Origin: Candidimonas sp. SYP-B2681
GTDB taxonomy: Bacteria; Pseudomonadota; Gammaproteobacteria; Burkholderiales; Burkholderiaceae_B
DNA length: 64,000 bases
NCBI RefSeq assembly: GCF_003971065.1
Contig: NZ_RYDV01000001.1
Location: 558,001 to 622,000, forward strand
Reading direction: 5' to 3'
In this document: positions 8,824 to 17,357 of the stretch, piece after piece
Layout of the letters: each line of letters starts with the position of its first letter
Position numbering within the stretch: position 1 is the stretch's first letter
Notes under the pieces: model-generated
The model's input: the letters and a program-made list of their open reading frames with translations, nothing else
Databases searched by the model: none
Told to the model about the DNA's origin: nothing
Position numbers and translations under genes: made by a program

Positions 8824-9402
8824 ATGTCTTTGATCGTCGCCGCTCGTTTTCAAACGTTCGACGCTGCTGAAAACGCGGCAATGGCACTGATGAAGTTCGG
8901 CGTTACACAGGATGCTTTGCATACGTTTTTCGTCAATCCCGCAGGGGCGCACGACCGCTACCACTTAGGCGGCGATATGGCGTCCGATCCCGACGCAAAA
9001 GGTGCGCCTTACAGCGCCGTGGCTGGTGCCGCGGCGGTAGGGTTAGTGGGGGCGATTATCGGCGCCGTCATCACTTTTACGTTTACCGACTCCATATTGC
9101 CCGTTATTGGCGGAGCGGGGGTCGGAGCCTATATTGGTTCACTGGCAGGGGCAATGTATTCGCTGGGCCGCGCTCGCCCGCGGCAAACACAGCAGGACGC
9201 AGAGGACGCCCGGACTCACGGGGGGCGACAGTCGGGTGTGATGCTGGCAGTTCATACTTCGCCCGAACACGAAAAGCATATTGCATCCATCTTGCGCGAC
9301 GCCGGCGGGGTCGAAGTGGAGCGCGCCCAAGGCCGATGGAACCAAGGCAAATGGGAGGATTTTGACCCACTCGTAAGCCCCGAGCTTGAAAAAAACTTTT
9401 AA
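8824..9402 (+). CDS. Hypothetical protein with glycine-rich membrane hairpin
   Basis: 192 aa, preceded by AAAGGGGG. The N-terminal half (MSLIVAARFQTFDAAENA) looks like a small alpha/beta fold of the type found in general-stress-protein-17M-like proteins. Residues about 65-115 hold two glycine/alanine-rich hydrophobic stretches (AVAGAAAVGLVGAIIGAVI and GGAGVGAYIGSLAGAMYSL), resembling a glycine-zipper membrane hairpin. The C-terminal third again looks like a small globular domain (GVMLAVHTSPEHEKHIASIL). It could sense or respond to envelope stress, but this is inference. It is convergent with the BON lipoprotein, with no base between the two stop codons. Confidence 0.7.
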   Translation: MSLIVAARFQTFDAAENAAMALMKFGVTQDALHTFFVNPAGAHDRYHLGGDMASDPDAKGAPYSAVAGAAAVGLVGAIIGAVITFTFTDSILPVIGGAGVGAYIGSLAGAMYSLGRARPRQTQQDAEDARTHGGRQSGVMLAVHTSPEHEKHIASILRDAGGVEVERAQGRWNQGKWEDFDPLVSPELEKNF

Positions 9403-9744
9403 TTACTCAGGGGTCACTTTAATGTCGTAATCGACAGTCTTGACACCGTCGACTTGACGGGCGGCCTGTACGGCGTTGCGCGCGGCAAGTGTATTCGCGG
9501 CTGTACCGCGCAGAGTTACCACGGCGTCCTGCGTCGTGAGCTGAATAGTGTCGGCGTGTATACCGGGAACTCCGAGAACAGCAGCCTGCACTTTTGCGTT
9601 AATTGAAGTGTCGTCGGAGTATTCGGCGTTGGCCCGCTGCGTGGGGTTACCTGCGCAGGCGCTTACGGCAAGGGCCGCGGCGGTCACGATAAGGGTCCGA
9701 TAAGTGCGCAAGTTGGCTATTTTCACGAGCTTCCCACGTTTCAA
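9403..9744 (-). CDS. BON-domain lipoprotein
   Basis: 113 aa with an N-terminal lipoprotein signal: a basic start, a hydrophobic run and a lipobox VSAC with Cys30. The mature part is a single BON domain (about residues 45-112) with the pattern DTSINAKVQAAVLG then VVTLRGTAAN and VDGVKTVDYDI, as in OsmY-type proteins that bind phospholipid at the cell surface. It is probably an outer-membrane or periplasmic stress protein. A GTG further in could also start translation, but the first ATG keeps a normal signal length. It is divergent from the RND efflux operon, sharing a 169-base intergenic region. Confidence 0.82.
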   Translation of the reverse strand: MKRGKLVKIANLRTYRTLIVTAAALAVSACAGNPTQRANAEYSDDTSINAKVQAAVLGVPGIHADTIQLTTQDAVVTLRGTAANTLAARNAVQAARQVDGVKTVDYDIKVTPE

Positions 9745-9913
9745 TGCACTGAATTTCAGTCCTTAGAGGTAGCAAGTAATGTGCCAATCTAGCTTAGTAA
9801 AAAACCGGTCTTGACAGCTTTCCGTCATCTTTTTCGCTTTATACTCAGCCTTTACTAAAAACAGATGGCTACAGTCGTGATTGCAGTGTAATCCGCTGTA
9901 CAGGAGTCCTCGA

Positions 9914-11164
9914 ATGTTGTTTACCAGCCTGCCTTACGGGCAGCAAGTCCGGGTTGTCGCCCTGTCTTCGCTTCTTTTTCTTGCCGCATGCGGCGAAAAA
10001 CCACAACAGGCTGCAATGGGTGACATGAAAGTGCCAGTCAGCGTCGTAACCATTCAAGCGACCCCTGCCGAAGTAACTGTCGAACTACCCGGGCGGGTCG
10101 AGGCGATTAAAGACGCGCAAATACGGGCTCGCGTGACGGGTATCGTTACTGAAATCAACTTCAAGCAAGGCAGCGACGTAAAAGCGGGCCAGCTATTGTT
10201 CACGATAGATCCAGCACCTTATCGGGCGGTACGAGCACAGGCTGCAGCGCAATTGCAACGCGCCGAGGCCGATGCCAAAAGCGCACGATTACTGGCACAG
10301 CGTTACGCCAAACTCATCAAGGCGAACGCAGTAAGCCGTCAAGAATATGACAACGCCATGGCAGCAGCTGGTCAAGCCGATGCTGCGATTGCCGCGGCCA
10401 AGGCAGCATTACAGACTGCTGACATTGATCTGGGCTATACCAGGGTCGTGTCGCCTATTAACGGACGTATTGGAAAGTCCCTGGTAACCGAGGGCGCGCT
10501 GGTCAGCGCCAGTGCTGCCACGCAAATGGCAACCGTCCAGCAGCTTGACAAGGTTTATGTCGACCTGACGCGGTCTACGACCGAATTGGCTCAGCTTCGG
10601 CGTGCCCTCGCAAGTGGCGAACTTGAACCATCTAGTGAGGGGGCGGCGAAAGCGCAAGCGATTCTCGAGGACGGCTCAATCTACGATAGACCCGGGGAAT
10701 TGTTGTTTTCCGGGGTAACGGTCGATCCGACAACAGGCCAGGTTACCTTGCGAGCCGAGTTTCCTAATCCCGATCAAATTTTGTTACCAGGTATGTACAT
10801 TCGTGTACAGCTACAGCAAGGCGTTGATGAAAAAGCCTTGCTGGTTCCGCAACAGGCATTGCAGCGTACGGCCGACGGGCGTAGCAGTCTGATGTTGGTC
10901 AAAGAAGGCAAAGTGCAGGTCGTTCCAGTGTCAGTTGGGCCGCGTATTAACGGAAACTGGATGATAATGCGAGGTCTTAACAGTGGTGACGTGGTCGTAG
11001 TCGAAGGCTTCCAGAAGATCCGGCCTGGGGCCTCCGTGCAGGGCATCCCCTGGAAGCCGGCCGCAACGGCGCAAGGACAGCCGCCATCTCCGAGCCCTGC
11101 TGCTGAAGCCGCCAGCAAGCCGGCCGAAGACGCCCCTACCACTGACCCGGCGCCCAAGGGTTAA
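9914..11164 (+). CDS. RND efflux periplasmic adaptor (AcrA/MexA type)
   Basis: 416 aa lipoprotein with lipobox LAAC (Cys26). It follows the membrane-fusion-protein plan: a first half-lipoyl segment (VEAIKDAQIRARVTGIV), a long alpha hairpin rich in Ala/Gln (about 105-180), a second half-lipoyl segment (VVSPINGRIGKS), then beta-barrel and membrane-proximal domains, with a Pro/Ala-rich tail. It links the inner-membrane pump to the outer-membrane channel. The start at ATG 9914 was chosen because CAGGAG precedes it and it gives a proper lipoprotein signal; the frame is open further upstream. First gene of a complete tripartite operon. No regulator gene is adjacent. Confidence 0.93.
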   Translation: MLFTSLPYGQQVRVVALSSLLFLAACGEKPQQAAMGDMKVPVSVVTIQATPAEVTVELPGRVEAIKDAQIRARVTGIVTEINFKQGSDVKAGQLLFTIDPAPYRAVRAQAAAQLQRAEADAKSARLLAQRYAKLIKANAVSRQEYDNAMAAAGQADAAIAAAKAALQTADIDLGYTRVVSPINGRIGKSLVTEGALVSASAATQMATVQQLDKVYVDLTRSTTELAQLRRALASGELEPSSEGAAKAQAILEDGSIYDRPGELLFSGVTVDPTTGQVTLRAEFPNPDQILLPGMYIRVQLQQGVDEKALLVPQQALQRTADGRSSLMLVKEGKVQVVPVSVGPRINGNWMIMRGLNSGDVVVVEGFQKIRPGASVQGIPWKPAATAQGQPPSPSPAAEAASKPAEDAPTTDPAPKG

Positions 11165-11229
11165 AACAAATTGCTTATCCAGGCTGTGTTAATGGCCTGC
11201 AAAGTTAAATGCTTTTAGAGTGAGCACGC

Positions 11230-14200
11230 ATGGCGCAGTTTTTTATTGAAAGGCCGATTTTTGCCTGGGTCATTGCCCTGGCCATTACATTGGCAGGTTT
11301 GTTGTCGATTGCGAATATGCCGGTTTCGCAGTATCCAGAAGTGGCTCCCCCGGCAATCTCCATTCAGGCCACGTACCCCGGGGCATCGGCAGAAGACGTA
11401 GCGGACTCGGTGTCCAGCGTGATCGAAAATGAACTGAACGGGGCCACGGGCTTGCTGTACTACGAATCGGTCAGCGATTCGTATGGCAGTTCACAGATTA
11501 CTGCTACCTTCGCGCCCGGCACAGACCCAGAGTTGGCACAAGTAGACGTGCAGAATCGGATTGCGAACGTCACAGCAAAGCTGCCGAGCGCTGTAACACA
11601 ACAAGGGCTAAGAATTAGTAAAAACAGTGCCAGCTTCTTGATGGTGGTAGCGCTTTCGTCAACAGATGGCACGTTAGGTCAGGTTGCACTAGCCGATTAC
11701 ATTACTCGCAACGTCCAGAACCCTATTTCCCGAGTCCCTGGCGTAGGGAAATTCCAGTTGTTTGCGGCGCCACGCGCCATGCGCGTCTGGGTCGATCCCG
11801 ATAAATTGACGGGCTTTAAACTCAGCATGGCGGAAGTGAACGCGGCGGTCGCTGCGCAGAACGTCCTGATTTCCGCTGGTATTATCGGCTCACCACCGAA
11901 TCCCGGCGGGCAAAGGGTGACCGCGCCTATCGTTGTCAACGGCGAGCTGACCACTGTCAAAGATTTCGAAAATATCGTTCTCCGATCCAACGTCGATGGC
12001 TCCAGTGTTCGAGTGCGCGACGTTGCCCGCGTTGAAATCGGTGCAGACAATTACCAATTTGGTGCCCGACTGAACGGCAAGCCGACCGCTGCGTTTGCTA
12101 TTTCGCTGGCCACCAATGCTAACGCCTTGTCAACCGCAGAAGGCGTTAAATCCCGTATGGCAGAACTGGAGAAGTTCTTTCCGGGTAACGTGACGTATTC
12201 AATTCCGTACGATACGACGCCCTATGTCGAAATCTCGATTGAACAAGTGGTTCATACACTTCTTGAAGCCATGGTGCTTGTGTTCATCGTGATGTTCATA
12301 TTTTTGCAGAATGTCCGCTACACGCTGATCCCCGCGCTGGCTGTTCCGATCGCGATTTTTGGGGCCTTCGCCGTAATGCTTGCACTGGGATTTTCCATCA
12401 ATGTGCTGACGATGTTTGCCATGGTGCTGGCTATCGGTATTCTGGTGGACGACGCCATTGTCGTGGTCGAAAACGTTGAACGGATAATGGTGGAAGAAGG
12501 GCTATCGCCCAAAGAGGCCACTAAGAAAGCTATGCCGCAAATCAGCGGCGCCGTGGTGGGCATGACGCTGGTGCTGGCCACCGTGTTTCTTCCGCTGGCA
12601 TTCATGAGCGGCTCGGTTGGCGTTATTTACCGCCAATTTTCCATTGCAATGGCCGTATCGATTCTATTCTCCGGCTTCTTGGCTCTGACCTTTACGCCGG
12701 CTCTATGTGCCACGATACTCAAGCCCATACCCAAAGGGCATCATGAACAAAAGAGGGGCTTCTTTGGCTGGTTCAACCGGTCATTTGACCGGGTTACGAG
12801 CCGTTATGAGGGATGGGTCGAGCGCAGTTTAAGGCGGGGTGGTCGTTTGATGATCGTTTACCTGATATTGGTCCTGGTACTCGGCTGGATGTATATGCGC
12901 CTGCCTACGGCGTTCCTACCCGAGGAAGATCAGGGCTACATCATCGTTAACATGGAGTTGCCATCGGGTTCGACGAGTAGCCGTACGATGGATGTGATCC
13001 ATAAAGTCGAAGACTATTTCAGTAAGCAGCCGGAAACCAAAAACATTGTTACTGTGCAGGGCTTTAGCTTTAACGGTAATGGCCTGAATGCGGCCTTGGC
13101 ATTCGTTCCTCTCAATGACTTCGCGGAACGTAAAGCCAAGGAAAATTCGGCTCAGGCCGTAGCGGCCAGGGCAACACAGAATCTGCTTTTTGGTCTGCCT
13201 GATTCCATGGTTTTTGCGATCGTACCTCCGGCGATTTCTTCCTTGGGAAACGCTTCTGGTTTTGATATGCGCCTGCAGGATCGAGGTGGTCAGGGTCACG
13301 AAAGCTTGTATGCCGCCACGCAACAATTGCTGCAGCTCGCGATGAAAAGCCCGGTGCTAGCTAACACCCGCATCACTGGCCTGGGGCCTGGCGCACAACT
13401 GAGCCTTACCATTGATCGCCAGAAGGCGGCTGCCCTGGGGGTCGACTTCAGGGAAGTGGCTACGCTTCTTTCGACATCGCTGGGCTCTGCCTTCGTTGCC
13501 AAGTTCCCCAACATGGGCTGGATACAGAACGTCTGGGTGCAGGCCGAACAGGCCCACCGCATGAACGCCGACGACATCATGAAACTTAACGCACGTAACA
13601 GGCAGGGCGAGATGGTGCCACTGTCATCGTTCGTAAAGGTAGACTGGCAGCAAGGCCCGGTTCAAGTCGTTCGCTATAACAGTTATGAATCCATCCGGCT
13701 GGGGGGGTCTGCAGCGCCTGGGTATTCTACTGGCGAGGCCATGGCCGAGATGGAAAGATTGGTTGCGGAATTGCCTGCGGGTTATGGCTACGAATGGACT
13801 GGCTTGTCATATCAGGAAAAACAGGCGGGCGCGCAGTCCATTATTCTTATGGGCCTGGCGATGTTAGTAATATTCATGCTGCTCGCTGCCTTGTACGAAA
13901 GCTGGGCTATCCCGCTTTCAGTCATGCTGATGGTTCCGCTTGGAATGTTAGGCGCGGTGGGGCTTGTAACCGCCCTTGGCATGTCGAACGATGTTTACTT
14001 CCAGGTCGGCATGATCACGGTGATAGGGCTGGCGGCCAAGAATGCAATTCTTATTGTGGAGTTCGCCAAAGATACCTATGCCCAGGGGGGCAGTATCATC
14101 GACGCCACAGTCGAAGCCGCCCGCCTGCGTTTTCGACCGATTCTCATGACTTCATTTGCCTTTATCCTGGGCGTTGTGCCGCTGGCATTGGCCACTGGCG

Positions 14201-14433
14201 CAAGCTCTGCGAGCCAAAATGCGGTGGGGCTTGGGGTATTGGGCGGTATGCTGGCCGCTACACCGCTGGCCATGATCTTCGTTCCTACCTTTTTTGTTGT
14301 GGTATTAACATTGTTCAAAACCAAGCCTAAGCTATTGGGCAGTCACGCAAAAATGGCGCCTCTGACTTCCGTGCATCACGGGTCTACCGTCCATCCGCCT
14401 GCCCAACCTTCCAAAGATGGGGGTCAGCCATGA
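11230..14433 (+). CDS. RND efflux inner-membrane transporter (AcrB/MexB type)
   Basis: 1067 aa, HAE1-family length. It begins MAQFFIERPIFAWVIALAI as AcrB homologues do. The proton-relay residues are present: a DD pair in GILVDDAIVVVENV (TM4) and a Lys in GLAAKNAILIVEF (TM10). Twelve membrane segments and two large periplasmic loops follow the standard layout. It would export hydrophobic and amphiphilic drugs, dyes or detergents by proton antiport. It lies 65 bases after the adaptor gene, and its stop overlaps the outer-membrane channel gene by 4 bases. Confidence 0.95.
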   Translation: MAQFFIERPIFAWVIALAITLAGLLSIANMPVSQYPEVAPPAISIQATYPGASAEDVADSVSSVIENELNGATGLLYYESVSDSYGSSQITATFAPGTDPELAQVDVQNRIANVTAKLPSAVTQQGLRISKNSASFLMVVALSSTDGTLGQVALADYITRNVQNPISRVPGVGKFQLFAAPRAMRVWVDPDKLTGFKLSMAEVNAAVAAQNVLISAGIIGSPPNPGGQRVTAPIVVNGELTTVKDFENIVLRSNVDGSSVRVRDVARVEIGADNYQFGARLNGKPTAAFAISLATNANALSTAEGVKSRMAELEKFFPGNVTYSIPYDTTPYVEISIEQVVHTLLEAMVLVFIVMFIFLQNVRYTLIPALAVPIAIFGAFAVMLALGFSINVLTMFAMVLAIGILVDDAIVVVENVERIMVEEGLSPKEATKKAMPQISGAVVGMTLVLATVFLPLAFMSGSVGVIYRQFSIAMAVSILFSGFLALTFTPALCATILKPIPKGHHEQKRGFFGWFNRSFDRVTSRYEGWVERSLRRGGRLMIVYLILVLVLGWMYMRLPTAFLPEEDQGYIIVNMELPSGSTSSRTMDVIHKVEDYFSKQPETKNIVTVQGFSFNGNGLNAALAFVPLNDFAERKAKENSAQAVAARATQNLLFGLPDSMVFAIVPPAISSLGNASGFDMRLQDRGGQGHESLYAATQQLLQLAMKSPVLANTRITGLGPGAQLSLTIDRQKAAALGVDFREVATLLSTSLGSAFVAKFPNMGWIQNVWVQAEQAHRMNADDIMKLNARNRQGEMVPLSSFVKVDWQQGPVQVVRYNSYESIRLGGSAAPGYSTGEAMAEMERLVAELPAGYGYEWTGLSYQEKQAGAQSIILMGLAMLVIFMLLAALYESWAIPLSVMLMVPLGMLGAVGLVTALGMSNDVYFQVGMITVIGLAAKNAILIVEFAKDTYAQGGSIIDATVEAARLRFRPILMTSFAFILGVVPLALATGASSASQNAVGLGVLGGMLAATPLAMIFVPTFFVVVLTLFKTKPKLLGSHAKMAPLTSVHHGSTVHPPAQPSKDGGQP

Positions 14434-15959
14434 AGCAGGTTGTTTGCCGAAGAACGGTTCTATCAATGTTGATCGCCGTCGCGCTTGCGGGATGTTCATT
14501 AGCCCCGAAATATGAACGTCCGATAGCACCCGTGCCAGGTCAGTATCCGGATCAGGATGCCGTCAGTAACAGCGGCCCTGGCAGCGCACGGGCCATAGCA
14601 CCAAACGCAGGGTTTAGCGCAGACTTGGGCTGGAGCGAATTCTTCCGCGATCCGCGGCTGAGAAAGCTTATTAGTCTATCGCTGGCTAACAATCGCGATA
14701 TCCGCATTGCCGTGCAGCGTGTCCAAGAGGCAAGGGCGCTGTATGGAATCGTCGATAGCGATCGCTTGCCAGCCATAGGCGTCGGCGTTACCGGGCAACT
14801 CATACGTAGTCCGGAGGACGTTCGCATCCCTGGGACGCAATCCGTTAGCCGCCTTTACCAAGCGGGCGTTGGCATGACCTCGTTCGAACTTGACTTTTTT
14901 GGACGCGTGAAAAACCTTTCGGAAGCCGCGTTCCAGCAATATCTTTCCACGGCGCAGGCTTCCCGCACCGTTCATATTAATTTGGTGGCACTGGTTGCCG
15001 AGGCATATTTCCGCTTGCGTACCTCGCAACAACTCGAAGGCTTGATGCAGAAAACTTTCGAATCGCGCCAGAATACCTACGCACTGGTTAAAGCTCGTTA
15101 CGATGCAGGGGTAGCATCCGCATTAGATCTGAGCCAGGCCAAAACCCAGCTAGACACGGTGCGTGTTGATATGGCCACTATCCGGCGCACCGAAAGTCAA
15201 GCGCTAAATGCCTTGCAGTTACTCCTAGGCGCGCCCCTTCCAGCCGATTTGCCTGCTCCCGCCGTGTTCGGCCGCGATCAGTTATTGGCTGCGATCCCCG
15301 TAGGGTTACCCTCCGATCTTTTGGAACGTCGTCCCGACATCATGGGTGCCGAAAACGCCTTGCTTGCCGCGAATGCCAATATCGGCGCGGCGCGCGCTGC
15401 GTTCTTTCCCAATATATCGATCACTGGCTTGCTGGGTTTTGCCAGTCCGCAGCTAAGTGGCTTATTTGGCTCGAGCCACGGCTTTTGGCAGTTCGCGCCG
15501 CAACTGCAAATGCCCCTCTTTTCGGGCAGTGTAAGCAAAAATCTGGATTTGGCCGAAGCGCGTAACAACATTGCCGTAGCTCAGTACGAAAAAACGATCC
15601 AGACAGCATTCCGGGAAATCGCCGACGCGCTCGCGGGCGAGGCTACCTATTCGAACCAGTTGGACGCTTTGCGTGCGCTGGAAGCATCAGCGTCCGAAAC
15701 GTTGCAACTTGCCACACTGCGCTATGAAACTGGGATCGACAGTTTTTTGCAGGTACAAAATGCCGAAGTCGCTTTGTACACTACGCAGCAGGCATTTTTT
15801 CAGACTGGCCTGGAATCCTTGTCGAATCGGGTAGAACTATACAAGGCGCTGGGTGGTGGGTGGCTTGAGAGTTCGGTAGTTGCCAATGCGCCATCCGTAT
15901 CGGGACGGGAAACGGGCGTTACGACGGGCAAGGCAAGCGCCAAGACATTGTCTAGGTAA
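14430..15959 (+). CDS. RND efflux outer-membrane channel lipoprotein (OprM/NodT family)
   Basis: 509 aa with a lipoprotein signal (VALAGC, Cys22) and two repeated OEP domains of the TolC-like fold. Family-typical segments include GWSEFFRDPRLRKLI, SFELDFFGRVKNLSEAA and DLLERRPDIMGAENALLAANANIGAARAAFFPNIS (only its key elements are cited here: the ERRPDI motif and the AAFFPNIS motif). It forms the trimeric outer-membrane and periplasmic duct for the pump. The start overlaps the RND transporter stop by 4 bases. Confidence 0.94.
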   Translation: MKQVVCRRTVLSMLIAVALAGCSLAPKYERPIAPVPGQYPDQDAVSNSGPGSARAIAPNAGFSADLGWSEFFRDPRLRKLISLSLANNRDIRIAVQRVQEARALYGIVDSDRLPAIGVGVTGQLIRSPEDVRIPGTQSVSRLYQAGVGMTSFELDFFGRVKNLSEAAFQQYLSTAQASRTVHINLVALVAEAYFRLRTSQQLEGLMQKTFESRQNTYALVKARYDAGVASALDLSQAKTQLDTVRVDMATIRRTESQALNALQLLLGAPLPADLPAPAVFGRDQLLAAIPVGLPSDLLERRPDIMGAENALLAANANIGAARAAFFPNISITGLLGFASPQLSGLFGSSHGFWQFAPQLQMPLFSGSVSKNLDLAEARNNIAVAQYEKTIQTAFREIADALAGEATYSNQLDALRALEASASETLQLATLRYETGIDSFLQVQNAEVALYTTQQAFFQTGLESLSNRVELYKALGGGWLESSVVANAPSVSGRETGVTTGKASAKTLSR

Positions 15960-16015
15960 AAGGCGATAATGCGGCGTTAAGGTGAGTGACCAACCATAGG
16001 CGGAGTGCAGCTGAG

Positions 16016-16747
16016 ATGATTGAACTAGGCGTAAATATTGACCACGTAGCTACTTTGCGTCAGCAGCGATTTACGACATATCCCGACCCAGTTGTAGCTG
16101 CAATGCGTGCTGAGGATGCTGGCGCCGATGTTATTACCTTGCACTTGCGCGAAGACCGCCGCCATATACAAGACAGCGACGTCGCAGCCATACGACCCTT
16201 GTTGCGTACTCGCATGAACCTGGAATGCGCAATTACTCCCGAGATGCTGGCCATTGCCTGCCAGATTGTGCCTCACGATGTATGCCTGGTGCCTGAAAAG
16301 CGCACAGAACTAACGACCGAAGGTGGCCTCGACGTAGAAGGGCAATTCGATATCGTCAAAAATGCAGTGTCGCAGTTGCACGATGCAGGCATACGGGTTT
16401 CACTCTTCATCGATCCCGTCGCTTCCCAAATCGACGCAGCCGCGCACTCCGGCGCGCGTGTCATTGAACTGCATACCGGAGCCTACGCCGAGGCTGTCGA
16501 TGCGGCGGCTATCGACTTTGAGCTCGTGCGCATGCGCGCCGGAATTGCCCTTGCGGTAGGTAAAGGCTTGCGCGTTAACGCTGGCCATGGCCTACATTAT
16601 GAAAACGTTCAGACGATTGCTGCCATGCCCGGGATAGCCGAGCTCAACATTGGCCATGCCATCGTCGCTCGTGCTATCTTCGATGGCTGGGAAAAGGCAA
16701 TTCGCGATATGAAAGCCCTCATGCTCACTGCAAGAGCGGCTTCCTGA
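16016..16747 (+). CDS. pdxJ: Pyridoxine 5'-phosphate synthase
   Basis: 243 aa. It condenses 1-deoxyxylulose 5-phosphate with 3-amino-2-oxopropyl phosphate to form pyridoxine 5'-phosphate, the ring-closing step of vitamin B6 synthesis. The sequence is typical: [17 protein letters not shown] at the start, [29 protein letters not shown], and [12 protein letters not shown] near the end, together carrying the catalytic Glu and His residues of the TIM barrel. ATG 16016 was chosen over an in-frame GTG at 15986 because the family starts with IELGVNIDH. It is followed 13 bases later by a nitroreductase; acpS, a frequent partner elsewhere, is not here. Confidence 0.95.
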   Translation: MIELGVNIDHVATLRQQRFTTYPDPVVAAMRAEDAGADVITLHLREDRRHIQDSDVAAIRPLLRTRMNLECAITPEMLAIACQIVPHDVCLVPEKRTELTTEGGLDVEGQFDIVKNAVSQLHDAGIRVSLFIDPVASQIDAAAHSGARVIELHTGAYAEAVDAAAIDFELVRMRAGIALAVGKGLRVNAGHGLHYENVQTIAAMPGIAELNIGHAIVARAIFDGWEKAIRDMKALMLTARAAS

Positions 16748-16760
16748 AAAAGGACCACAG

Positions 16761-17336
16761 ATGTCAGTTACACCGATCGACTACTTGCTATCAAGACGAT
16801 CCACTAAATTCGTACAGGCGCCCGGCCCGGATGAATCCGAGCTGAATTTGATTCTTCAATCGGCAATGTCAGCGCCCGATCACGGCCGTTTACAACCCTG
16901 GCGGTTCACATTGATCCGCGGCGAACGCATTGCGCAGTTCGCAGACTTTGCTATTCCCGCTATCAAGGCAGCCGGAGTACCGCTTACGCCCGAAAAAGAA
17001 GCCAATACTCGGCGCTGGATAGATCAAGTGCCGCTATTGATCGCCATAGCATGCCGCCTTGATCACTCGAACACCAAGATACCCGAAGAAGAACGTTTGC
17101 TGGCGGTTGGGTCCGCTGTCATGAACATGCTTAATGCGGCATATATGCTGGGTTATGGCGCCTTCTGGAGCACAGGGTTGGGAAGCTATGTTGATGAAGT
17201 AACCGAAGCCTTGGGCTACGACGGGTTGGATTATCGCTTTTTGGGATACCTTGCCGTCGGCACGCCTATTCAAAAACTGGGTCCCCCACAGCGCCCGGAT
17301 TTTCACGAATTCGTAAGCGAGTGGACGGGCGCGTAA
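16761..17336 (+). CDS. Nitroreductase family protein (YdjA-like)
   Basis: 191 aa, the compact FMN-dependent nitroreductase fold. The N-terminal RRSTKFVQAPGPDESEL holds the FMN-phosphate-binding Arg-Arg-Ser, SAPDHGRLQPWRF is the second cofactor contact, and the C-terminal GYLAVGTPIQ is typical of the YdjA subgroup. It would reduce nitro compounds or quinones with NAD(P)H; the natural substrate is unknown. AAGGA precedes the ATG. It sits in a co-directional run pdxJ - nitroreductase - flavoprotein with gaps of 13 and 21 bases, suggesting one transcript. Confidence 0.86.
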   Translation: MSVTPIDYLLSRRSTKFVQAPGPDESELNLILQSAMSAPDHGRLQPWRFTLIRGERIAQFADFAIPAIKAAGVPLTPEKEANTRRWIDQVPLLIAIACRLDHSNTKIPEEERLLAVGSAVMNMLNAAYMLGYGAFWSTGLGSYVDEVTEALGYDGLDYRFLGYLAVGTPIQKLGPPQRPDFHEFVSEWTGA

Positions 17337-17357
17337 ACCTGACTGGGGTCTCCGCTC

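Noticed and set aside
9811-9845. TTGACA and TATACT as a promoter for the efflux operon
   Set aside because: The spacing is 23 bases, too long for sigma-70.
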